Shown here piece by piece: positions 7,634 through 15,845 of a stretch of DNA of 23,775 bases (position 1 is its first letter; the number at the start of each line of letters is the position of its first letter). The position numbers and the translations under genes were made by a program. A model generated the notes under the pieces. It was given only the letters and a program-made list of their open reading frames with translations, was not told the origin of the DNA and ran no database searches. This stretch comes from JAEZKC01 sp046546375 (GTDB lineage Bacteria; Fibrobacterota; Chitinivibrionia; Chitinivibrionales; Chitinispirillaceae). The stretch spans positions 1 to 23,775 of the forward strand of contig JBKGXV010000052.1 in NCBI GenBank assembly GCA_046546375.1, in the 5' to 3' direction.

Positions 7634-7840
7634 ATGAACGGTATCGTTGTACGGGAAGATGAAGCATTTGAAAAAGCTCTGCGCCGCTTCAGCAAAACGT
7701 GCGAACGTGCGGGTATCTTATCAGATGTTAAAAAATACCGCCATTACGAAAAGCCCTCTGAAGAGAAAAAGCGGCGTTTGAACTCTTCCAAACGAAAACG
7801 TATGCGTGAAGAAAAACGCATGAGCTGGAGATCCAGATAA
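7634..7840 (+). CDS. rpsU: 30S ribosomal protein bS21, 68 aa
   Basis: This small basic protein reads IVVREDEAFEKALRRF near the start, then CERAGILSDVKKYRHYEKPS, then a long Lys/Arg-rich tail. It is the classic bS21 pattern and the usual length (58-75 aa). bS21 sits on the 30S platform near the anti-Shine-Dalgarno end of 16S rRNA and assists initiation. The ATG has AAGGTG 9-10 bases upstream. The gene is monocistronic here: it has its own promoter-like sequence upstream and a strong hairpin terminator about 20 bases after the stop. It is flanked on both sides by minus-strand operons and is not in the common rpsU-dnaG-rpoD arrangement. Confidence 0.95.
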   Translation: MNGIVVREDEAFEKALRRFSKTCERAGILSDVKKYRHYEKPSEEKKRRLNSSKRKRMREEKRMSWRSR

Positions 7841-7861
7841 CAGAGTGCGTTTTGAAAGTTC

Positions 7862-7897
7862 AAAAGGCTGCAGTTCAACCGACTGCGGCCTTTTTTG
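7862..7897. terminator. Rho-independent terminator of rpsU, shared with the opposing methyltransferase gene
   Basis: The arms AAAAGGCTGCAGT (7862-7874) and ACTGCGGCCTTTT (7882-7894) pair around a 7-base loop with one G-T pair. A run of Ts (7891-7896) follows on the plus strand. The stop codon of the minus-strand methyltransferase gene (7875-7877) lies in the loop and its last codons form one arm. The structure also forms on the minus strand with a shorter TTTT run. Confidence 0.85.
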
Positions 7898-8453
7898 TTT
7901 TCTGCATACTTTCTATTGCCCTGAATCCGATAACTGCGCAGGATGTAGCCACATTGATTGAATTTTTGAACCCGTGAAGTGGTATTTCCACCAGACCATC
8001 ACATAATTCAAGCACTTCGGAACTCACCCCCAGTGCCTCGTTTCCGAAAACCATACCCACGGGTGAAGGATACTGCGCGGAGGCATAATGGACCGAACGC
8101 GAGGTGGTCTCCGCTGCCCACACTTCCACCTCTCTCGTTTTAAGGTATTTCACCGCCTCCACCGTGGTTTCAAAATGCTTCCAGGGGACATATTCGATAG
8201 TTCCCAGAGAGGTTTTCTCCAGTTTGAAATGCGGAGGATAGGCGGTATAGCCGCACAGAAACAGCCCCGAGACTCTCATCGCATCACAGAGCCTGAAAAC
8301 GGATCCCACGTTGAATGCGCTTCTGAGATTATCAAGTATTATGTAAAGCGGATTCTTTTCAAGTTTTTCATATTCCTCAAGAGGTATTTTGGCATCAAAG
8401 CTTCTTACCTCGAAATTTGTCTCCATATCACCCAGTTTATGCCTTCTGGACAT
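7875..8453 (-). CDS. SpoU/TrmH family RNA 2'-O-ribose methyltransferase, 192 aa
   Basis: All three SpoU (SPOUT class) motifs are present. Motif 1 is NLRSAFNVGSVFR, with the Arg that helps activate the ribose. Motif 2 is GMVFGNEALGVS. Motif 3 is IPLHGFKNSINVATSCAVIGF, which forms part of the trefoil knot that binds S-adenosylmethionine. The enzyme methylates the 2'-OH of a ribose in tRNA or rRNA; the exact nucleotide cannot be told from sequence, so I give no symbol. I chose ATG 8453 because AAAGGA lies 5-6 bases upstream. An in-frame TTG at 8486 would overlap the transporter gene. It is the last gene of the aspS operon, 25 bases after the transporter stop, and ends inside the shared terminator. 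Confidence 0.88.
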   Translation of the reverse strand: MSRRHKLGDMETNFEVRSFDAKIPLEEYEKLEKNPLYIILDNLRSAFNVGSVFRLCDAMRVSGLFLCGYTAYPPHFKLEKTSLGTIEYVPWKHFETTVEAVKYLKTREVEVWAAETTSRSVHYASAQYPSPVGMVFGNEALGVSSEVLELCDGLVEIPLHGFKNSINVATSCAVIGFRAIESMQKTKKAAVG

Positions 8454-8478
8454 TACGATCCTTTCAGAAACTAAACTT

Positions 8479-9804
8479 TCAGACAATCGACTCAGACCAT
8501 TCCGGTACGGGTTTCCGCGTGTTTTGCAAACCCCTCAGTCTTTGGGATTCGGCAAGCAGAAGGAAAATCAGGCCTGAAATGAACAGTATATTCACCGAGG
8601 AGATTCCAAGCCTGGATGCAAGCGCATCTTCAACTCCCGCTCCCCGGGAAAGAAGTGCCACACCCCCCACCAATGAGGGACCCACCACCGCGAATCTACC
8701 TACAATATTGTAGAACCCGAAATACTCGGCTGACTCCGAAGGCGGAATCAGTTTTCCGTAATAGGAGCGGCTCAAGGCCTGAATACCCCCCTGGGCAAGC
8801 CCTGTCATGGCAGCCAGTATAATAAAATGGGTTTCTGTCTTCATGAAAAGAGCCCCCACACTGCTTACGAAAATGTAGATCAGCACTCCTGTCATGATAA
8901 GGCGCTGAGTCCCGAATTTCTGAGCCAGTACACCAAAGCCCAGAGCGGAAGGGAACGCAATAAACTGCACTACGAGCAGAGATATCATAAGCGCCTGAGA
9001 GGTGAACCCGATGGAGAGACCGAAATCCACGGCCATGCGGATAAATGTGTTGACCCCGTCAAAATATAGCCAGTAAGCACAAAGGAAAAAAAGCAATACT
9101 TTTTTGTTGAGTATCGAGGAAAAAGTCTTTCTCAAACTTTTCAGAGTATCCTGAACGGGTGATGTGGAGAGCATTTTCCGGACCCGTTTTTTTTCTTTGA
9201 CATTAAGAAACAGCGGTACGGAAAACAGCAACCACCACAACGCAGCCATCAGAAAAGAGATTTTCACCGCGGAAGCGGCATTTCCCAGACCGAAAAGTTC
9301 CGGTTTGACAGTCATGAACACATTGAAGCTGAAAAGAAGACCGCAGCCCAGATACCCAAGAGAAAACCCCATACTTGACACATAGTCCATACGTTTCTCA
9401 TCCGCGACATCCACCAGCAGGGCATCATAAAACAGATTGGAACAGGAAAACCCGATATTGCCCAGGATGAATATTCCCAGAGCAAGAATCCACGCTCCCT
9501 GGGAAATCAGAAAAAGCGAAGCGGTGCTGAAAGCACCAAGCACCATGAAAACCCCCAAAAACCTCTTTTTCCCTCCCCCGGCATCAGCCAGCGCCCCCAG
9601 AAGAAGAGACAATACGGCAATGACGAGTCCCGCAATGGTGCTGCCCACACCCAAACGGGCAGTACTGGTCACCGAATCAACACCTGCGCTGTAGTAACTT
9701 TTGAAGAAAACGGGAAAAAAACCTGCAAGGACAGTTAGAGCAAACGCTGAATTGGCCCAGTCATAAAAGCACCATGAAAGCACCTCTTTTGTGGGCAGCT
9801 TCAT
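8479..9804 (-). CDS. Major facilitator superfamily transporter, UMF1/Atg22-like, 441 aa
   Basis: A polytopic inner-membrane protein with about 12 hydrophobic segments and a cytoplasmic central loop (KEKKRVRKM... near residue 205). The N-terminus SWCFYDWANSAFALTV is the hallmark DWANSA motif of the UMF1 subfamily, related to the vacuolar Atg22 amino-acid effluxers. LGALADAGGGKKRFLGVFM is the MFS signature loop between helices 2 and 3. The substrate is unknown for nearly all bacterial members. Its ATG overlaps the stop of the preceding secreted-protein gene (ATGA), so the two are translationally coupled. A role in export or uptake of small metabolites is a family-level inference. Confidence 0.85.
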   Translation of the reverse strand: MKLPTKEVLSWCFYDWANSAFALTVLAGFFPVFFKSYYSAGVDSVTSTARLGVGSTIAGLVIAVLSLLLGALADAGGGKKRFLGVFMVLGAFSTASLFLISQGAWILALGIFILGNIGFSCSNLFYDALLVDVADEKRMDYVSSMGFSLGYLGCGLLFSFNVFMTVKPELFGLGNAASAVKISFLMAALWWLLFSVPLFLNVKEKKRVRKMLSTSPVQDTLKSLRKTFSSILNKKVLLFFLCAYWLYFDGVNTFIRMAVDFGLSIGFTSQALMISLLVVQFIAFPSALGFGVLAQKFGTQRLIMTGVLIYIFVSSVGALFMKTETHFIILAAMTGLAQGGIQALSRSYYGKLIPPSESAEYFGFYNIVGRFAVVGPSLVGGVALLSRGAGVEDALASRLGISSVNILFISGLIFLLLAESQRLRGLQNTRKPVPEWSESIV

Positions 9805-11054
9805 GTCTTCTTCTCTTTTTTCTCGGCAGCAGGGAAAAGCACATTATTAAGAATCAATCTATACCCGGGTGAATTCTTGTGAAGCTCAAGCATGGTGGGC
9901 TTATCCCCGACTGCATGGGAATAATCCTCAGGATCGTGTCCGCCCAGATAGGTAAACTGCCCCTTGCCCACTACCCCATGTATATAATTGACCATATCGG
10001 TCTGAGGCACTTCACCCAGAACAGTGACGTTTTTCTTTATCACATCACGGTTGAAGGATGTCAGAAGCCCGAAATAACCCTTGATTACCTCGCTGTGGTT
10101 CTGATTGAGCATCGATGGAACCGGGTCAAGTTTTGCGCTGAAGTCAAACAGCACGAAATCCTCGGCCGGTCTTCTGCGGGAAGTGTTCACCTGATTCACG
10201 TCTATATTGCCAAACGAGGATGCCATGGGGTCGGTAATGATGGAAAAATTCTCAAATGCCATACACTTGTCGAAATCAAGTTTCTGTTTGTAGTCCGGAT
10301 CCACACCGTCGCCATCATATACTTTACCGACGATATCTGTTCCCAGAGCTGAAAGTGCGATCTCGAGAGTGTTGGTAGCACTGCACATGGCGAAGAGAAA
10401 TCCGCCATCCTCAACATATTTCCTTATTGCAAGAGCAACAGCCTTCTTGCATTCGCTCACATTCTCGAAACCCAGACTGGAAGCCAGCTTCTCCAGCTCA
10501 AGGCGCTGCTTCTGGTACCAGGGAGCATGAGAGAAACTCGCGTGGAACTTGCTGTACTGTCCTGTAAAGTCCTCGTGATGAAGATGAAGCCAGTCGTAAT
10601 CGGACACCTTTCCGCTTACCATCTCCTTGTCATAGATTTCATCGTAGGGGATTTCAGCATATGTCAAAGCAAGAGTGACCGCATCGTCCCAGGGAAGCTT
10701 GCCGGGCGGAGTGTAGACTGCTATTTGCGGTGCTTTTTCAAGCACCACCTTTTCCATATTGTTTTCGTCGACAACATCCAGTATTTCAGCCCACGAGGAA
10801 TTGGAAACAGAGGATATCTCCACCCCCGCGGCCCGTGCATCGACCTCGAACCTCTCAGCATCCTCGGCAACAAATGAACCGCCCCGGTAATTGAGAAGCC
10901 AGTAAACACGGGCGCCCCCAGAGAGCATTTTGTACACAACACCGTATGCCTTGAGATGGTCGGTCTGCGCCTTGTCCATGGGAATAAGCAGCATCGAATG
11001 CACCGATGTCACCAGGAGAACCATCACGGCAACTGCTTTTGTCAGTTTGAACAT
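9801..11054 (-). CDS. Conserved secreted protein of the FCB family labelled 'asparagine synthetase B', 417 aa
   Basis: I start at ATG 11054: AGGGGG lies 8 bases upstream, and the start gives a clear signal peptide (MFKLTKAVAVMVLLVTSVHS). The mature protein begins MLLIPMDKAQTDHLKAYGVVY, then WLLNYRGGSF, LPWDDAVTLALTYAEIPY, YDWLHLHHEDFTGQY, FLFAMCSATNT and GGHDPEDYSH, and ends SPGYRLILNNVLFPA. These segments match a protein I recall from many Bacteroidota that databases call asparagine synthetase B. It has neither the N-terminal catalytic Cys glutaminase domain nor the PP-loop of true AsnB, and it is exported, so that name is almost certainly wrong. The conserved His/Asp/Glu clusters (LHLHHEDF, GGHDPED) hint at a metal or hydrolytic site. 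It lies between aspS and the MFS gene. Confidence 0.8.
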   Translation of the reverse strand: MFKLTKAVAVMVLLVTSVHSMLLIPMDKAQTDHLKAYGVVYKMLSGGARVYWLLNYRGGSFVAEDAERFEVDARAAGVEISSVSNSSWAEILDVVDENNMEKVVLEKAPQIAVYTPPGKLPWDDAVTLALTYAEIPYDEIYDKEMVSGKVSDYDWLHLHHEDFTGQYSKFHASFSHAPWYQKQRLELEKLASSLGFENVSECKKAVALAIRKYVEDGGFLFAMCSATNTLEIALSALGTDIVGKVYDGDGVDPDYKQKLDFDKCMAFENFSIITDPMASSFGNIDVNQVNTSRRRPAEDFVLFDFSAKLDPVPSMLNQNHSEVIKGYFGLLTSFNRDVIKKNVTVLGEVPQTDMVNYIHGVVGKGQFTYLGGHDPEDYSHAVGDKPTMLELHKNSPGYRLILNNVLFPAAEKKEKKT

Positions 11055-11100
11055 AGAACATCCCCCTTTCAATGCTGCCCTGAAATTTCGATACTCAGAA

Positions 11101-12927
11101 TTACGTATACTTAACAGGCTTGATGTGAAGTTCCTTCAACTGCTTGCCCGAAACCGGAGAAGGTGCGTTCATCATGAGATCCTGTGCTTTCTGATTCATG
11201 GGAAACGCAATGATCTCTCTTATGTTGGGCTCATCGGCAAGCAGCATGATAATTCGGTCCACACCCGGAGCGATTCCTCCGTGAGGAGGTGCACCGTAGC
11301 GGAAAGCCTTGATCAGTGCACCAAACCGCTCATCAACCTCCTCTTTGCCGTACCCGGCTATTTCGAAAGCCCTGTACATGATATCAGGGCGGTGGTTACG
11401 GATAGCTCCGCTTGACAGCTCTATACCATTACAGACGATATCGTACTGATAGGCATTGATCTCAAGCGGATCGCTGTTCTCAAGCGCTTCCATACCCCCC
11501 TGAGGCATTGAGAAAGGATTATGGGAAAAATCAACTTTTTTGAGCTCTTCATTGTATTCAAACATGGGAAAATCGGTGATCCAGCAGAAACGGTACACCT
11601 CTTTTTCGATCAGATCGAGTTCCTGAGCAAGTTTCACCCGTATCTCCCCGGCGATTCTGTTTGCCCTGACCTCATCATTGCATACAAAAAACACCACATC
11701 ACCGGCTGAAACCTCAAGTGTGCTGGCAAGATTATCCATGCTTTCCTTATCAAGAAATTTGGCGATGGGTCCTTTGACATTTTGCTCATTCCACGTCAGA
11801 TAAGCCAGCCCCTGAGAGCCGATGGACTGGGCGAATTCAACCATCCTGTCGAAAAACGCCCTGGAATTTTTCGCACCTCCCTTTACCGGAACAGCACGAA
11901 CCACGCCACCCTGCTCGACTGTATCGGCAAAGATTTTGAATCCGCTGTTGAGAAAAAGCGAGGAGACGTCCTGGATTTCTATGGGAATGCGAAGATCGGG
12001 TTTGTCTGTACCATATTTCACCATCGCTTCCCTGTAAGGGATTCTGCGGAAAGGAACCGGATCGGCTTCCCAGGTGGAGAACTCACTGAATACTCCATGT
12101 AAAACCTCCTCCACCACCTGGAAGAGATCCTCCTGCGTTGCAAAGGACATCTCTATATCGAGCTGATAGAATTCACCTGGAGAACGGTCAGCCCGAGCAT
12201 CCTCATCCCTGAAACAGGGAGCAATCTGGAAATACTTGTCGAATCCCGCCACCATCAGAAGCTGCTTGAACTGCTGGGGTGCCTGAGGGAGCGCGTAGAA
12301 CTCTCCGGGATGAAGACGGGAGGGAACCAGGAAGTCACGGGCCCCTTCGGGCGAAGAGTTGGTCAGAATGGGTGTCTGGAACTCGTTGAAACCCATCTGA
12401 GTCATCTTTTGCCGTATGTATGATATGACTTTTGAACGCAGAATGATGTTTTGATGGATTTTACTGCGGCGAAGATCTACAAAACGGTATTCAAGCCTCA
12501 TATCCTCCGGTGCGGGATCTTCCGGAAACACGGAAAACGGAGTATGATCCGCTTCACTGAGAATCTCGAAACTGTCAGCTACCAATTCGACATCACCGGT
12601 GGGCAGCTTGGGATTTATGTTCTCCTCAGACCTCTCCGCCACCAGGCCGTCAAAGCGAACCACTGTTTCCTTGGCGAGATGGCCGATTTTCTTCTGAAAC
12701 GCACGATCAGGATAGATCACAACCTGTGTCAATCCGTAATGATCCCGCACATCGATGAACAACACTCCGCCGTGATCACGTCTGTTATGAATCCAGCCGC
12801 TTATTCTGACAAATTCACCCACATTCTCTTTTCTAAGCTCATGACAGGTATGGCTACGGTACCGATGCATCTCCTTACTGGTCTCCTTTTTACTATCCTG
12901 CTCATTCTGCTCGATGGTAAACGACAT
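11101..12927 (-). CDS. aspS: Aspartate--tRNA ligase, probably non-discriminating, 608 aa
   Basis: A class II synthetase of bacterial AspRS length. The N-terminal OB-fold anticodon domain contains SGWIHNRRDHGGVLFIDVRD. Motif 2 is FRDEDARADRSPGEFYQLDIEM, the bacterial GAD insertion follows in the middle, and motif 3 is GGIAPGVDRIIMLLADE. The enzyme attaches Asp to tRNA(Asp). His52 in RRDHGG (Leu in the strictly tRNA(Asp)-specific E. coli enzyme) is the residue linked in Pseudomonas AspRS to charging tRNA(Asn) as well, which would need GatCAB. ATG 12927 has GGGAG about 9 bases upstream. ATG 12870 (MHRYRSHTC) is closer to the family start and also has AAGGAG sequences, so the first 19 residues are uncertain. 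It heads the minus-strand operon. Confidence 0.95.
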   Translation of the reverse strand: MSFTIEQNEQDSKKETSKEMHRYRSHTCHELRKENVGEFVRISGWIHNRRDHGGVLFIDVRDHYGLTQVVIYPDRAFQKKIGHLAKETVVRFDGLVAERSEENINPKLPTGDVELVADSFEILSEADHTPFSVFPEDPAPEDMRLEYRFVDLRRSKIHQNIILRSKVISYIRQKMTQMGFNEFQTPILTNSSPEGARDFLVPSRLHPGEFYALPQAPQQFKQLLMVAGFDKYFQIAPCFRDEDARADRSPGEFYQLDIEMSFATQEDLFQVVEEVLHGVFSEFSTWEADPVPFRRIPYREAMVKYGTDKPDLRIPIEIQDVSSLFLNSGFKIFADTVEQGGVVRAVPVKGGAKNSRAFFDRMVEFAQSIGSQGLAYLTWNEQNVKGPIAKFLDKESMDNLASTLEVSAGDVVFFVCNDEVRANRIAGEIRVKLAQELDLIEKEVYRFCWITDFPMFEYNEELKKVDFSHNPFSMPQGGMEALENSDPLEINAYQYDIVCNGIELSSGAIRNHRPDIMYRAFEIAGYGKEEVDERFGALIKAFRYGAPPHGGIAPGVDRIIMLLADEPNIREIIAFPMNQKAQDLMMNAPSPVSGKQLKELHIKPVKYT

Positions 12928-13256
12928 CAACTAAAACTCCCAGATAATTTGTGCTGATATTCAAAATGCTCAATGAATCAATAACCGATCTCTCTGCGGA
13001 AATATTCCGAACAAGACTACTAAAATACATTCAGGACCTCGATTCCGCACCCGCGCGGACATCCGATTCACTCTTTTTTGAGATAAACACCGCCCGTGCG
13101 TTTGGGAACCAACTTTTAAAATATCCATACCATAACAGAACCAATGCAAAAAGTCTCCGCACCCGAAATCAGAGAAAATCAAGTTGTTTTGTGATGTTTT
13201 TCGTGGTATAATCATTTCGTAACTATCTCATACTGTTGTCGTAAGGCGTTGATTAC
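12928..13256. other. Divergent intergenic region between aspS and the PAS-GGDEF-EAL gene
   Basis: A 329-base gap with no supportable gene. Reading frames on both strands here lack ribosome binding sites and protein-like composition. It holds the plus-strand promoter at 13184-13212, a small dyad CGGAA-ATA-TTCCG at 12997-13009, and presumably the aspS promoter, for which I find no convincing -35/-10 pair on the minus strand. Confidence 0.6.
13184..13212 (+). promoter_or_regulatory. Sigma-70 promoter for the PAS-GGDEF-EAL gene
   Basis: TTGTTT (13184-13189), exactly 17 bases, then a perfect TATAAT (13207-13212). Transcription would start near 13219, leaving a leader of about 38 bases before the ATG at 13257. 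Confidence 0.65.
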
Positions 13257-15047
13257 ATGAAGAAAGCTCAGAAAACACGACAGCAGCTGGCTCTTGAACT
13301 GAAACAGGTCAAAAACCAGCTTCAAAAATCAAAAAAGAGCCCAAAGTGCACCGAATCGGTAAATGAAAAGCTTCTTTTGGGAGATATAATCTTTGAAAAT
13401 GCCGCCGAGGGTATCATCATCACCGATCCCCAAGGCATGATTCTCAAGATCAACCCAGGATTCACCTATATTACAGGTTACCAATCAGAAGAAGTACTGG
13501 GTAACACTCCCGCTCTTCTCAAGTCCGACCGACACGGCAGCGCATTTTATAAAAAGTTGTGGAATTCCTTGAAAACCAATGGAACATGGCAGGGGGAGAT
13601 CTGGAACAGGCGTAAAAACGGAGAGATCTATCCCGAGTGGCTGGTGATCAATTCACTGCGAGATGAAGAAAATAAGACAACTCATTATATAGGCATATTC
13701 ACGGACATCACCCGCAGCCTCCGCAACGAAAACGAGATCCAAAGACGAGCCTACTACGATTCACTCACAGGTCTTCCCAACCGCATTCTCTTGCAGGATC
13801 GTCTCACCTTCATGATCAATCACGCCCGCAGAAACAAACAGCTCATGGCGCTGCTGCTTCTGGATCTCAACAGATTCAAGCTTATTAACGATACTCTGGG
13901 CTACCAGATCGGTGATGCGCTGCTGCAGACTGTGGCCGAACGGCTGCAGACCTGTATAAGAGATGTGGATGCGGTCTTCAGGCTGGGAGATGATGAATTT
14001 GCCATTATTCTGGAGGAAATTGCCCAGCAGCAGGACGCCGCCAGGGTTGCCAAACGTATTCTGGCCTCATGTGCCATGCCCGTCCATCTGGGAGACCACG
14101 AAATATACGCCACCACCAGTATCGGTATCAGCATCTTCCCTACTGATGGCGAGGGATTGGAATCTATCCTGAAGAATGCGGAAGCGGCTATGCACCGTGC
14201 TAAAGAAATGGGCATCAACAATTACCAGCACTACATGCCTGCCATGAATTCGCGGGCCTTTGAACAGCTCACTCTCGAACACAACCTCAGGAAGGCATTG
14301 AAAAGAAACGAGTTGGTGACTTTCTATCAACCTCAACTCGATCTCGCCACGGGCAAAATCTCCGGTATGGAAGCACTGATCCGCTGGAGACATCCTGAAC
14401 TGGGGATGATCTCCCCGGGACAGTTCATCCCCATAGCCGAGGAGACGGGGCTTATTCTTCCCATCGGAGAGTGGGTGCTGCGAACCGCGTGCAAACAGGC
14501 CAAAGCATGGCAGAAAGACTATGGTAATCTGGTAATTTCGGTCAACCTGTCTGCCAGGCAGTTTCTGCAACAGGATCTGGTCTCCATTGTGGACAGTGCT
14601 CTTAAAGAGGCAGAGCTTGCACCTGAATATCTGGAACTGGAAATCACCGAGTCTCTCGGTATGCAAAACCCCGAACAGACACTCAAAACTCTCGGAGAGC
14701 TCAAAGCCATGGGAATCCGCATTGCCATAGACGATTTCGGAACCGGATACTCCTCACTGAGCTACCTGAAAAGATTTCCCATAGACACGCTGAAGGTGGA
14801 CAGATCGTTTGTGACCGATATGCCCGGAGATGCAAACGATGCGGCGATAGCGGCCGCCATTGTGGCTCTGGCACACTCACTTAGGCTTACAGTTATTGCA
14901 GAAGGGGTGGAGAACGAAGCCCAGGCGGAATATCTGCTTGAACTGGGTTGTGAAAAGGTGCAGGGATATCTCTACAGTCCTCCGGTTGATGCGATTTCCT
15001 TTGCCAAAATTCTGGTGAAAGAGGAAAACATCACCACCAACTGCTGA
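13257..15047 (+). CDS. PAS-GGDEF-EAL cyclic-di-GMP protein, probable phosphodiesterase, 596 aa
   Basis: A soluble protein with no membrane segment. Order: a Lys/Gln-rich coiled-coil start (1-30), one PAS domain (about 40-153, ending GIFTDITRS), GGDEF (about 160-320) and EAL (about 335-590). The GGDEF signature is GDDEF (244-248), and the upstream GHxxGD segment reads GYQIGD, so cyclase activity may be lost or reduced. The EAL domain keeps the key residues: Glu372 (EALIRW), Asn430, Glu462, Asp492-Asp493 (DDFGTG), Lys513, Glu549 and Gln569. Hydrolysis of c-di-GMP to pGpG is therefore likely, possibly controlled by GTP binding to the altered GGDEF domain and by PAS input. AAGG lies about 10 bases before the ATG. 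It converges with tatD, one base between stops. It could regulate motility, given the flagellar genes nearby; this is inference. Confidence 0.93.
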   Translation: MKKAQKTRQQLALELKQVKNQLQKSKKSPKCTESVNEKLLLGDIIFENAAEGIIITDPQGMILKINPGFTYITGYQSEEVLGNTPALLKSDRHGSAFYKKLWNSLKTNGTWQGEIWNRRKNGEIYPEWLVINSLRDEENKTTHYIGIFTDITRSLRNENEIQRRAYYDSLTGLPNRILLQDRLTFMINHARRNKQLMALLLLDLNRFKLINDTLGYQIGDALLQTVAERLQTCIRDVDAVFRLGDDEFAIILEEIAQQQDAARVAKRILASCAMPVHLGDHEIYATTSIGISIFPTDGEGLESILKNAEAAMHRAKEMGINNYQHYMPAMNSRAFEQLTLEHNLRKALKRNELVTFYQPQLDLATGKISGMEALIRWRHPELGMISPGQFIPIAEETGLILPIGEWVLRTACKQAKAWQKDYGNLVISVNLSARQFLQQDLVSIVDSALKEAELAPEYLELEITESLGMQNPEQTLKTLGELKAMGIRIAIDDFGTGYSSLSYLKRFPIDTLKVDRSFVTDMPGDANDAAIAAAIVALAHSLRLTVIAEGVENEAQAEYLLELGCEKVQGYLYSPPVDAISFAKILVKEENITTNC

Positions 15048-15048
15048 A

Positions 15049-15813
15049 TTATACGGGAATTTTGAACAAAGCTCCGGCGTTCTGTTCGGTTCCCCGAGCA
15101 ATATCCTCCACAGACTTCCCCAGAAGCTCTGCGATGCGCTCTGCGATTTTCACCAGATTTGCAGGTTCATTGAGAGGTCCCTCAAGCCCCCTGGGGAGAA
15201 GGTCGGGACTGTCGGTTTCGATAAGAAGTCTGTCAGATGATATCTGAAGAAGCGAATTCGCGGCACGTTTATTACGAGTATTGACAATGGATCCGGAAAA
15301 GGAGATGTGGCAATTGAGCTTCTCGAGTACAGAGACCAGTTCCGGCGAACCGGAGTAGGAGTGGATTACCCCTCCGTACTCAAGACCTCCCCGGGCCTGA
15401 AGAATTTCCTGCAGATCACCCCAGGCTTTGCGGCAATGAATTGAAACCGGCTTTCCGAGTTTCTGTGCCAGCTCAAGCTGCTGGGTAAAAACTTGTGCCT
15501 GCTCTTTGTCATTGCGGGGATCGACAGTATGATCAAGACCGATCTCCCCCACTGCGGTTGACGATGAACTGCACAACTGCTCCTTTAGTGCCTGCAGCCA
15601 TCCGGAGCTTCTCCCGGAAACAAACCACGGGTGAATCCCGAATGCCGCCCGAACACATTCATACCGCGAAGAGATCCGCGCCACCGCCTCCCAGTCCTGC
15701 TGCCGAGTGCCGCAGCAAAGCATGTTTCTCACCCCTGCACGGACAGCTCTGCTGATTACCTGTTGTGCATCCTCCATCCGTTCATCCTGAAGATGGCAGT
15801 GGGTATCGAACAT
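15049..15813 (-). CDS. TatD family metal-dependent hydrolase/DNase, 254 aa
   Basis: A TIM-barrel amidohydrolase-fold protein of the usual TatD length (about 255-265 aa). Metal-binding motifs in order: FDTHCHL at the N-terminus, AFGIHPWF, AVGEIGLDH with the bridging Glu, VSIHCRKAW, GVIHSYSG and LIETDSPDLLP near the C-terminus. TatD proteins are 3'-5' exonucleases or DNA repair/fragmentation nucleases, sometimes D-aminoacyl-tRNA deacylases. I cannot tell which paralog (TatD, YcfH or YjjV) this is. No good ribosome binding site precedes the ATG. The receiver-like gene ends 32 bases upstream on the same strand, so the two are probably co-transcribed. The stop abuts that of the convergent PAS-GGDEF-EAL gene. 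Confidence 0.9.
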   Translation of the reverse strand: MFDTHCHLQDERMEDAQQVISRAVRAGVRNMLCCGTRQQDWEAVARISSRYECVRAAFGIHPWFVSGRSSGWLQALKEQLCSSSSTAVGEIGLDHTVDPRNDKEQAQVFTQQLELAQKLGKPVSIHCRKAWGDLQEILQARGGLEYGGVIHSYSGSPELVSVLEKLNCHISFSGSIVNTRNKRAANSLLQISSDRLLIETDSPDLLPRGLEGPLNEPANLVKIAERIAELLGKSVEDIARGTEQNAGALFKIPV

Positions 15814-15845
15814 GGAAACTTATTTGGAATGGATTCTGAGTGTTT

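Noticed and set aside
8479..9804. UMF1 transporter as the MurNAc importer for the namZ operon
   Set aside because: It belongs to the aspS transcription unit, is separated by rpsU and a strong terminator, and its family is not known for amino-sugar transport.
9801..12927. aspS plus 'asparagine synthetase B' as an asparagine pathway
   Set aside because: The second protein is exported and lacks AsnB domains, so adjacency does not imply shared amino-acid metabolism.
12951..13215. Open frames on both strands between aspS and the PAS-GGDEF-EAL gene
   Set aside because: Neither has a ribosome binding site or protein-like composition, and the plus frame runs through the promoter at 13184-13212.
14067..14666. 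199-codon minus frame inside the PAS-GGDEF-EAL gene
   Set aside because: It is antisense to a clearly conserved EAL domain and has no independent support.
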